A stretch of DNA of 19,456 bases from Rhodoferax sp. (GTDB lineage: Bacteria; Pseudomonadota; Gammaproteobacteria; Burkholderiales; Burkholderiaceae_C), in the NCBI GenBank assembly GCA_030833685.1, contig JAURGS010000020.1, positions 1-19,456 on the forward strand, written 5' to 3'. Position 1 is the first letter of the stretch; every line of letters begins with the position of its first letter. The notes under the pieces were generated by a model. It was not told the DNA's origin, did no database searches, and saw nothing but the letters and a program-made list of their open reading frames with translations. The position numbers and the translations under genes are program-made. Positions 1-6,234 of this stretch are shown here, piece by piece.

Positions 1-426
1 GCCCTGCTCTTGGTGCGCTAGCACCGCGTCAACCGTCTCGGCAATATCACGCCCGGTCGCATGCCCGTAGACCAAGACACGGCTGCGGCTGCGACCGCCC
101 AGCAGTTGGTACAGCGGCTGGCCAGCGAGCTTGGCCTTGATATCCCACAGCGCCATATCGACAGCGGCAATAGCTGTCATGGCCACGGGCCCGCGGCGCC
201 AATACGCGCCCTTGTACAGGTATTGCCAGATATCCTCAATCTGCTGCGGGTCACGCCCGATCAGACAAGGGGCCACGTGCTCCTGCAGATAGGCCGCTAC
301 AGCGAGCTCACGGCCATTGAGCGTCGCATCTCCCACCCCATAAATCCCCTGATCCGTCTGGACCTTGAGTGTGACGAAGTTGCGCCCCGGGCTACACACA
401 ATCACCTTGATGTTTTCAATTTTCAT
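1..426 (-). CDS. manD: D-mannonate dehydratase (ManD/RspA type), N-terminal part, cut by window edge
   Basis: This is the N-terminal 142 residues of an enolase-superfamily sugar-acid dehydratase; the rest lies beyond the left edge. It starts MKIENIKVIVCSPGRNFVTL and contains LIGRDPQQIEDIWQYLYKG, RRGPVAMTAIAAVDMALWDI and GQPLYQLLGG, all typical of the capping domain of ManD/RspA proteins. Known members dehydrate D-mannonate (sometimes D-gluconate) to 2-keto-3-deoxygluconate in the cytoplasm. The metal-binding and catalytic residues are in the missing part, so activity cannot be judged. The ATG overlaps the stop of the fructuronate reductase gene as ATGA, which fixes the start and suggests translational coupling. 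The substrate assignment is supported by that neighbour, because fructuronate reductase makes D-mannonate. A low-activity RspA-like paralogue is possible. Confidence 0.85.
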   Translation of the reverse strand, partial: MKIENIKVIVCSPGRNFVTLKVQTDQGIYGVGDATLNGRELAVAAYLQEHVAPCLIGRDPQQIEDIWQYLYKGAYWRRGPVAMTAIAAVDMALWDIKAKLAGQPLYQLLGGRSRSRVLVYGHATGRDIAETVDAVLAHQEQG

Positions 427-1766
427 GATGCAAGCGTCTTTCCAACTGGTTTGAGCTGACTCAGCGTTTGGCGAATCCCATGGTCTTGAATCGATTGCAG
501 AAAACCCCTCACTGTCTCAAGCCACTGCTCATCCTGAGCCAGCTCGGACCCCCACAAATTAGCAAGGCGCCCCAGCGTGCGCACACTCTCTGTGGCGTTG
601 CCCGCGTGCCGTTTGGCCAGCCAATGCATGTCATGGGCCTGCATATCTTCCATGGTGTAAGTTTGCCCGGATTCGCTCGCGCCCTGCCAATAGCGAATGG
701 CCAGCGCAGCAGCGAATGCCAGTTGCACAGGCATGCGAGCGGCACGACGCGCCCGCAGAATAGGCGCTTGCCAGCGTTGCGGGATTTTCTGCGACAAGTC
801 CTTGCAAATTTGATGCACGCTGTGACTCAGCGTCGGGTTGGCGAATCGGCGCAGCAGCGACTGCGCATACGCCGGCCAGTCCTGGCGCGTCAGCCCTGGG
901 CCCAGATCTTCGAGCATTAAGGCTTCAACCCACGCGCTGAGATCGGGCTGGGCGATCACCTGGTCAACCGTCTCAATATCAAGCAATGCACCCAAGCACG
1001 CCAGCGCGCTGTGGCTTCCGTTGAGCAGGTTGAGTTTGGCCAGCTCATAGGGCAGCACATCAGCCACCACCTGAACGCCCGCGCTACGAAGCACAGCAGC
1101 GTCATCCGGGTTGACCAAACGATCCTCCAACACCCATTCCCAGAAGCTCTCGGTGCTGACTGCAGCCAAATCCGCAAGCCCTGTCGCCTGCTCGCAGGCC
1201 TGCACCAGCGCCGGTGTGGTTGCGGGAACGATGCGATCAACCATGCTGTTGGGAAAAGTGCAGGAGGACGCAATCCAGTCCCATAGCGCGGGTTGGTCAA
1301 CACTTGCGGCTTGGCACAGTGCGCGCAAATGATCACCGTTCTTGTGCAGGTTGTCGCACGAGGCAATCGTTAGACCGGCATGCCGGGCCTTGCAGCGCGC
1401 GTGCAAGCCCTGCACCAACAAATTGGCGAGATCGCTGGTGTAACCCTTTTCTGTGACCGTCAAGGTGATCCAGCGGGTGTGCGCGTCAGCAATAGCCGCT
1501 ACAAGCTTTTGCGGCGCCTGCGCGACCACTGCCACTTGGCCAATTCCAGTGCAAAGCTTCCATCGCGTGCCCGACCCATCGCTGACGCGAACATGGTAAC
1601 GATGGTGGTTGGCAGCAAGCTGCTCTGCCACAGCGGGATTGCGCATCGAGAACGCATACACCGACCATTGCGAGCCATACCGCTCTTGCAGGGTTTCGAA
1701 CACCAGTGCCTGGTGAGCCCGGTGAAATGCACCCAGGCCCAGGTGCACCACCCCGGGGACCGTCAT
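423..1766 (-). CDS. uxuB: Fructuronate reductase / mannitol dehydrogenase family (UxuB-like)
   Basis: This is a predicted cytoplasmic NAD(P)-dependent polyol/uronate oxidoreductase of 447 residues, interconverting D-fructuronate and D-mannonate. The N-terminal Rossmann domain opens with HLGLGAFHRAHQA. Further family motifs are TVTEKGY, the FPNSMVDRIVP segment, and the catalytic Lys-x4-Asn-x2-His pattern in KLNLLNGSH (about K244, N249, H252). I start it at the internal ATG (MTVPGVVHLG) because that ATG overlaps the upstream stop as ATGA; an ATG 15 codons earlier would run 48 bases into the upstream gene and has no evident advantage. The downstream ManD gene overlaps in the same ATGA manner, giving a coupled pathway pair. 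Family members also act on mannitol, arabinitol or tagaturonate, so the exact substrate is inferred from context. Confidence 0.88.
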   Translation of the reverse strand: MTVPGVVHLGLGAFHRAHQALVFETLQERYGSQWSVYAFSMRNPAVAEQLAANHHRYHVRVSDGSGTRWKLCTGIGQVAVVAQAPQKLVAAIADAHTRWITLTVTEKGYTSDLANLLVQGLHARCKARHAGLTIASCDNLHKNGDHLRALCQAASVDQPALWDWIASSCTFPNSMVDRIVPATTPALVQACEQATGLADLAAVSTESFWEWVLEDRLVNPDDAAVLRSAGVQVVADVLPYELAKLNLLNGSHSALACLGALLDIETVDQVIAQPDLSAWVEALMLEDLGPGLTRQDWPAYAQSLLRRFANPTLSHSVHQICKDLSQKIPQRWQAPILRARRAARMPVQLAFAAALAIRYWQGASESGQTYTMEDMQAHDMHWLAKRHAGNATESVRTLGRLANLWGSELAQDEQWLETVRGFLQSIQDHGIRQTLSQLKPVGKTLAS

Positions 1767-2866
1767 GAAAGCTGTGCCTGCCAGACCGCTTGGCGCTCTA
1801 TCTCGGACCAACGCCAGTCGATCCCCAGACCTGGGGTCTGAGGGGCATGGGCGCGACCCGCCTCCAGCTTCAAGCGGCTGTCGACCACGGTGTCAAGCTG
1901 CGGGATGTATTCCACCCAAGCGCCAGCGGGCGTTGCCGCACACAGGGAAACATGCAATTCCATCAAAAAATGCGGGCAAACCGACAAGTTGAATGCCTCT
2001 GCCATGTGCGCCACCTTCAACCATGGGGTGATACCGCCCACTCGCGCCACATCCACCTGAATCACCGAGGCCGCGGCCTGGGTCATATAAGCTGCGAATT
2101 GGCCAATCGAATACAGTGACTCGCCAACTGCAATCGGTACCGCACTGGCCGCAGCCAAGCGCACATGGCCAGGCAAGTCATCGGCCGGCAGCGGCTCTTC
2201 AAACCAGGCAATACCCAGATCGGCATAGGCTGCAGCGCGGCGCAAGGCCTCGGAGAGCGTGAAGCACTGGTTGGCGTCGACCATAAGCTCAAAGCCCTCG
2301 CCTACCGCCTCACGCACGGCGCGCAGTCGCGCCACATCCTCACTGACGTGGGGCTTGCCCACTTTGATTTTGGCGCCCATGAAGCCCGCGGCTTGCGCGG
2401 CCAGCGTCTCCTGTACCAAGGTGTCAGTGGACAGGTGCAACCAACCACCCTCTGTGGTGTAAACCGGGGTGCTGAGTTTGGCACCGCCAGCTGCAATCCA
2501 CAAGGGTTGGCCATCGCGCCGGCAGCGCCAGTCCCACAGCGCCGTGTCCACCGCCGCCAGTGCCAGGCTGGTGATGGCACCAACCGTGGTGGCGTGCGTG
2601 TGGAACATCAAGTCACGCCAAATGGCCTCTAAATGGGCGGGATCGCGCCCAATCAAGCGCGGAGCGAGGTGATCAGCCAGCAGCGTCATCACCGAGGTGC
2701 CGCCAGTACCAATGGTGTAGCTGTAGCCGATGCCCTCAGAGCCATCGTCACAACGGATGCGCACCATTGGGGTCTCTTGCTTCACAAACGACTGGATCGC
2801 GTCGCTTCGCACCACCGGCGGCACCAGGTCCAGCATCAACAACTGAACCGAAACAATGCGAGCCAT
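1763..2866 (-). CDS. Mandelate racemase/muconate lactonizing enzyme family sugar-acid dehydratase
   Basis: This is a 367-residue enolase-superfamily enzyme with a capping domain in residues 1-125 and a TIM-barrel domain after that. The active-site set of the mandelate racemase group is present. There is a KxK base motif in GAKIKVG (K166, K168). Metal ligands are D197 in MVDANQ, E223 or E224 in WFEEPL and E249 in VGES. The His-Asp dyad is D272 in IQVDVARVGG and H299 in CPHF. This set usually performs syn- or anti-dehydration, or racemisation, of acid sugars such as galactarate, talarate, gluconate or arabinonate. The substrate cannot be read from sequence. It lies between the TRAP permease and uxuB in the same operon, overlapping uxuB by ATGA, so its substrate is probably delivered by the TRAP importer and differs from that of the ManD gene. 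Confidence 0.88.
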   Translation of the reverse strand: MARIVSVQLLMLDLVPPVVRSDAIQSFVKQETPMVRIRCDDGSEGIGYSYTIGTGGTSVMTLLADHLAPRLIGRDPAHLEAIWRDLMFHTHATTVGAITSLALAAVDTALWDWRCRRDGQPLWIAAGGAKLSTPVYTTEGGWLHLSTDTLVQETLAAQAAGFMGAKIKVGKPHVSEDVARLRAVREAVGEGFELMVDANQCFTLSEALRRAAAYADLGIAWFEEPLPADDLPGHVRLAAASAVPIAVGESLYSIGQFAAYMTQAAASVIQVDVARVGGITPWLKVAHMAEAFNLSVCPHFLMELHVSLCAATPAGAWVEYIPQLDTVVDSRLKLEAGRAHAPQTPGLGIDWRWSEIERQAVWQAQLS

Positions 2867-2885
2867 AGCAGGTAAGGCCTGCGCG

Positions 2886-4277
2886 CTAACGCATCAGTCC
2901 CGGCAGCCACAAGACCAGGCTGGGGACATAGGTGATCACGGCCAGGCTCAGCAACAGTGGGATGAACCACGGCAGCAAAGCCACCATGGTCCTCTCCAGA
3001 CTCAGCCCCGAGATACGCGACATGATGAACAACACCAAACCAACGGGTGGTGTGAGCAAGCCGATCATCAAATTCAAAATCATGACCAGCCCAAAGTGCA
3101 TCGGGTCAATGCCCAGCTGCTGCGCCACGGGCACCAGGATGGGCACCATGATGGTGATTGCCGCAACCGGCTCTAGAAAGCAGCCCACCAGCAACATCAG
3201 GGCATTGGCCAGGAGCAGGAAAAAAGTGGCGTCATTGGTGACGCCAAGAATCCAGCCTGTCACCTGTGCGGTGACGCCCTCGGCCGTCAAGAGCCAGCTG
3301 AAAATACTGGAGGCGGCCACGATGAACATCACCACGCTGGTGGTCTCGATGGTCTCGACACAGATTTTGATAAAACGTTTGAAGCTCATGCTGCGGTACC
3401 AGAACAGGCCCAACACCATGGCCCACAAACAAGCCGCAATCGCACCCTCTGTGGGCGTGAACAGTCCTACCGTCATACCGCCAATCAACAAAATCGGCGT
3501 CATCATGGGCATCACTGCCACAAATTTGAAGCGCCAATCTGCCAAAAACAAGAGCGCCAGACCAATAAACACCGTGGTTCGAGGCGGGCTGCCCTGATCG
3601 ACCAGAACCCACATCAATGCGGGCCAACCCAGGACGATAACGACCTCCAGCAGACTCTTGCCCCAGACGCCCCAGTTAAACGCCACGTCACCGCCCCAGC
3701 CGTTGCGCCAGGCGAAAAAACTCACGGTCATCATGATCAACACTGCAATCAAAATCCCGGGAACAATGCCGCCAAGGAACATACCCCCCACGGAAACATT
3801 GGCCAGCATCGCGTAAATAACAACCGGCAGGCTTGGGGGAATGATGGGGCCCAAGGTGGCTGATGCCGCCGTCACGCCGACTGCAAATTCGGTGGAGTAC
3901 CCCTGGTCTTTCATCGCCTTGATTTCAATCGTGCCAAGCCCGGCTGCATCGGCAATTGCAGTCCCACTCATGCCTGAAAAAATCACCGAGGCCAGCACAT
4001 TGACATGGCCCAGGCCGCCCCGCAACCAGCCGACCAGGCCCGTGGCAATCTGAAAAATACGGTTCGTGATGCCCGCGTTGTTCATCAAATTGCCGGCCAA
4101 AATAAAAAACGGAACCGCCAGCAGCGGGAAGCTGTCGATGCCACTGATCATGCGGTGGATGACCACAAATGACGGCAGGTTCCCCGTGTACAAGACATAG
4201 ACCAGCGATGCACCCGCCATGGCCACCGCAATCGGAATGCCACTCAGGGTGAAGAACAGAAACAGGGACTGCAACAT
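2886..4277 (-). CDS. dctM: TRAP transporter large permease subunit (DctM family)
   Basis: This 463-residue, very hydrophobic inner-membrane protein has about a dozen membrane segments. Family landmarks include the early SFPLLAVPFFILAGNLMNNA segment, the SGTAIADAAGLG motif, LGPIIPPSLP, and the late LMIGLLTPPVGLVLF segment. It is the sodium- or proton-driven translocation channel of a tripartite ATP-independent periplasmic transporter and works with the DctQ and DctP proteins encoded just upstream. It follows dctQ by 67 bases and precedes the mandelate-racemase-family gene by 19 bases, so one transcript probably covers transport and catabolism. Length and motif order are normal for the family. 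The Shine-Dalgarno before its ATG is weak. Confidence 0.95.
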   Translation of the reverse strand: MLQSLFLFFTLSGIPIAVAMAGASLVYVLYTGNLPSFVVIHRMISGIDSFPLLAVPFFILAGNLMNNAGITNRIFQIATGLVGWLRGGLGHVNVLASVIFSGMSGTAIADAAGLGTIEIKAMKDQGYSTEFAVGVTAASATLGPIIPPSLPVVIYAMLANVSVGGMFLGGIVPGILIAVLIMMTVSFFAWRNGWGGDVAFNWGVWGKSLLEVVIVLGWPALMWVLVDQGSPPRTTVFIGLALLFLADWRFKFVAVMPMMTPILLIGGMTVGLFTPTEGAIAACLWAMVLGLFWYRSMSFKRFIKICVETIETTSVVMFIVAASSIFSWLLTAEGVTAQVTGWILGVTNDATFFLLLANALMLLVGCFLEPVAAITIMVPILVPVAQQLGIDPMHFGLVMILNLMIGLLTPPVGLVLFIMSRISGLSLERTMVALLPWFIPLLLSLAVITYVPSLVLWLPGLMR

Positions 4278-4344
4278 GGTGCTGGTCTTTCTAGCGAGGC
4301 GTCATCACGACGGAGCAACACATAAACGACGTCGAACGACTGCC

Positions 4345-4857
4345 TTACTCATAGCCCGGATAACGGCTGCGCCAGTGTTCCCGTAGAACCTGCGCAGCAC
4401 GCCAGGCGCACAAGACAAACCCAAACAGGCAAATGCCATAAATAATGTCCATCGGCAAATCAATGATGGTCATCTGATAGTTCCCCATTTTTTCCATCAT
4501 CAGCGCAGTCAGGACAATGCACGCCGCGTAAAAGACCACACTGAGCACATCAACCAGCCGGTACAGCCACACACTTAAGGCGTTGGGCATCAGGCGGAAA
4601 AAGAAGTCAACTCTGATGTGGTCGTTCTTGCGCACACCAATAGCCATGCCGACAAACACCGTGGAGATCAACAGATAGCGCGCGATCTCCTCTGTCCAGC
4701 CCGCTGAATCGTTGAGCACGTAACGGGTAAAAAACTGGTGACAGACGGTTAAACCCAGGATCCAAAAAAAAGCCAACGCTACCCAGCCCTCCAGGCGGGT
4801 CTCGCTCAGGTCAACTTCGTCGTCTTCAATTTTGAACGCGCTTATTTCTTTTTCCAC
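4345..4857 (-). CDS. dctQ: TRAP transporter small permease subunit (DctQ family)
   Basis: This is a four-helix inner-membrane protein with family signatures FTRYVLNDSAGWTEEIARYL and GVRKNDHIRVDFF. It pairs with DctM and is thought to connect it functionally to the periplasmic binding protein. I place the start at a GTG (VEKEISAFKI, 170 residues), which is preceded by a GGGAAA stretch. The longest frame instead begins at a TTG 13 codons upstream, at 4896, but that codon lies in the U-tract of the dctP terminator and would not be translated from most transcripts. The first 35 or so residues are charged and cytoplasmic before the first membrane segment. The start choice is moderately sure; the identity is sure. 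Confidence 0.92.
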   Translation of the reverse strand: MEKEISAFKIEDDEVDLSETRLEGWVALAFFWILGLTVCHQFFTRYVLNDSAGWTEEIARYLLISTVFVGMAIGVRKNDHIRVDFFFRLMPNALSVWLYRLVDVLSVVFYAACIVLTALMMEKMGNYQMTIIDLPMDIIYGICLFGFVLCAWRAAQVLREHWRSRYPGYE

Positions 4858-4894
4858 CGTTGAGGTTTCCCAGAATTGACTATCGGTATGCCGC

Positions 4895-4926
4895 AAAAAA
4901 AGCCGACCTCAGGGTATGAGGTCGGC
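4895..4926 (-). terminator. Rho-independent terminator or attenuator between dctP and dctQ
   Basis: On the minus strand the nine-base arm GCCGACCTC (4926-4918) pairs perfectly with GAGGTCGGC (4910-4902) across a seven-base loop (ATACCCT) and is followed directly by seven T residues (4901-4895). It sits 12 bases after the dctP stop and about 40 bases before the dctQ start. It should end most dctP transcripts and let a fraction read through to dctQM and the catabolic genes. This is a known way to make much more binding protein than permease; its efficiency here is not known. Confidence 0.9.
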
Positions 4927-4937
4927 ATCTTTCACAC

Positions 4938-5930
4938 TTACTTGGCAGCCTGAATTGCGTCGTAATCCGTGCGGCTAAATCCCATCGAAGCCAGCGGCAC
5001 GTTCTTCAACACGGCCTGGCGGAAGCTCTCGCGATCGACGCTAACCACCTGCAGACCTTTGGAGCGGAAAACATCAGCCAGCGCACCCTCGCGCTCTTTG
5101 ATCTTGGCTGTGGCCCGGGCGGCAGCTTCACGCGTGATATCGGTGAACATTTTCTTCTCCGCATCGGACAGCTTGTTCCAGACGTGAGGCGCAATCTGAG
5201 TGGTCAGGCCGTCAACGATGTGACCCGTCAACATGATGGCTTTCTGAACCTCAAAGAATTTCTTGGCCTCAATCGTGGTCAGCGGGTTCTCTTGCGCTTC
5301 TACCGTGCCGTTTTGTAGCGCCAAATAAACTTCGGCAAAAGCAATTGGCGTCGGGTTGGCACCGCATGCCCGAGGCGTGGCGGTGTACGCTGGCACGTCT
5401 GGCACGCGAATCTTCAGACCCTTCATGCCAGCGCAATCCTTGAACACTTTTTGGGCCGTGGTGTGACGTGCGCCATAGTAGGTGTAGGCCGTGATCTGGA
5501 TGCCCGACTTTTTGCGGAATTCATCCACCATGGACTGGAAAACCGGGCTCTTGGCATAGGCCAGAAGATGGTCACCATCGCGGAAGATGAACGGGTAATA
5601 GGCAATACCCAGGCGTGGGTAGGTGCGAGCGGCAAATGACGGGCCGCTGATGATCATGTCAACCGTGCCCAGTGTCAGACCCTGGTTGATGTCAGTCTCT
5701 TTACCCAAGGAAGACGCCGGAAAGACTTGAATATCGAATTTGCCATTGCTTCGCTTCTTGATCTCATCAGCCGCCCAAACCGACTCGGTGTGGTACGGCT
5801 CGGAGGTCTCATACACATGCGCCCATTTCAGCTTCTGTGCTTGCGCCAGCGCACTGGATGAACCCAGGGCGGCCAGGCCTAGCGAGCCCGCAATCAGCAG
5901 TGCCTTAATCAGGTTTCGTTTTTTGAACAT
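4938..5930 (-). CDS. dctP: TRAP transporter solute-binding protein (DctP family)
   Basis: This 330-residue periplasmic binding protein captures the substrate for the DctQM permease. A Sec signal peptide covers about residues 1-29 (MFKKRNLIKALLIAGSLGLA, then ending in SSALA before QAQ). Mature-protein landmarks are KWAHVYETSEPYHTES, PASSLGKETDINQGL, and GLKIRVPDVP, whose Arg (about R165) is the family's carboxylate anchor. A second Arg is in YYGARHTTAQK. The ligand is therefore an organic acid, and the neighbouring uxuB, manD and acid-sugar dehydratase point to a hexuronate or aldonate. The start is supported by an AGGAG six bases upstream of the ATG. It is the first gene of the operon and ends just before a strong hairpin. 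Confidence 0.95.
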   Translation of the reverse strand: MFKKRNLIKALLIAGSLGLAALGSSSALAQAQKLKWAHVYETSEPYHTESVWAADEIKKRSNGKFDIQVFPASSLGKETDINQGLTLGTVDMIISGPSFAARTYPRLGIAYYPFIFRDGDHLLAYAKSPVFQSMVDEFRKKSGIQITAYTYYGARHTTAQKVFKDCAGMKGLKIRVPDVPAYTATPRACGANPTPIAFAEVYLALQNGTVEAQENPLTTIEAKKFFEVQKAIMLTGHIVDGLTTQIAPHVWNKLSDAEKKMFTDITREAAARATAKIKEREGALADVFRSKGLQVVSVDRESFRQAVLKNVPLASMGFSRTDYDAIQAAK

Positions 5931-5936
5931 TGATAT

Positions 5937-5941
5937 CTCCT
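5937..5941 (-). promoter_or_regulatory. Ribosome-binding site of dctP
   Basis: AGGAG on the minus strand lies six bases before the dctP ATG at 5930. It is one of the strongest Shine-Dalgarno sequences in the window, in keeping with high expression of a periplasmic binding protein, and it fixes the start. Confidence 0.85.
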
Positions 5942-6071
5942 AGTTTTACAGTTGAAAAAAAACAGTTCACGATTGCGAGCTCTATGGGTCCATAAGCGCG
6001 GGCTCAAAAACGCAGTGGCTATGTTGACCAGTCGTCTAAACGGCTTTGCGCTAAGGTCACAACACGCATCA
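5942..6071 (-). promoter_or_regulatory. Upstream region of the TRAP operon with a candidate operator
   Basis: This region must carry the promoter for dctPQM and the downstream dehydratase genes unless they are read from the transketolase transcript. It holds a 12-base inverted repeat, TATGG-GT-CCATA, at 5983-5994, suitable as a dimeric repressor site. A T8 tract on the minus strand (A8 on plus, about 5955-5962) is flanked by direct copies of AACTG. I could not pick a convincing -35/-10 pair. No regulator gene for this operon is in the window. Confidence 0.35.
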
Positions 6072-6221
6072 TCAGAGTGTCGCGGCAGCCGCCACATGCC
6101 CATATCCGTAAAAACCCTTGTATAGGTACCAGCCCCCAGGCAGGTCGGGCGCCTCGCGGCCACAGACAACCTTAGTACGCACATGAACCAAAACACGGTT
6201 TTGCAGGCCTGGTACGATCAC
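6072..6221 (-). CDS. Possible 49-residue ORF or gene remnant after the transketolase gene
   Basis: A GTG-started frame begins 14 bases after the transketolase stop and runs 49 codons, with coding-like composition rich in Gly and Tyr (for example LPGGWYLYKGFYGYGHVAAA). I do not recognise the family. There is no clear Shine-Dalgarno sequence. The same frame is open back into the transketolase gene, so it could be the tail of a decayed gene instead of an independent small protein. It may also be chance. Confidence 0.2.
   Translation of the reverse strand: MIVPGLQNRVLVHVRTKVVCGREAPDLPGGWYLYKGFYGYGHVAAAATL
6189..6203 (-). repeat. Small inverted repeat downstream of the transketolase gene
   Basis: CAAAAC-ACG-GTTTTG forms a perfect six-base-arm hairpin about 32 bases after the transketolase stop. 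Its 3' arm on the minus strand is T-rich, but no separate U-tract follows and the stem is AT-rich, so it would be at best a weak terminator. Confidence 0.3.
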
Positions 6222-6234
6222 CAAACAATCAAAT

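Noticed and set aside
61..459. A plus-strand frame at the left edge
   Set aside because: It is opposite the ManD gene, whose minus-strand translation has strong family motifs.
2932..3597. A 221-codon plus-strand frame
   Set aside because: It lies wholly opposite dctM and has no recognisable motifs; it is an antisense shadow of the membrane-protein gene.
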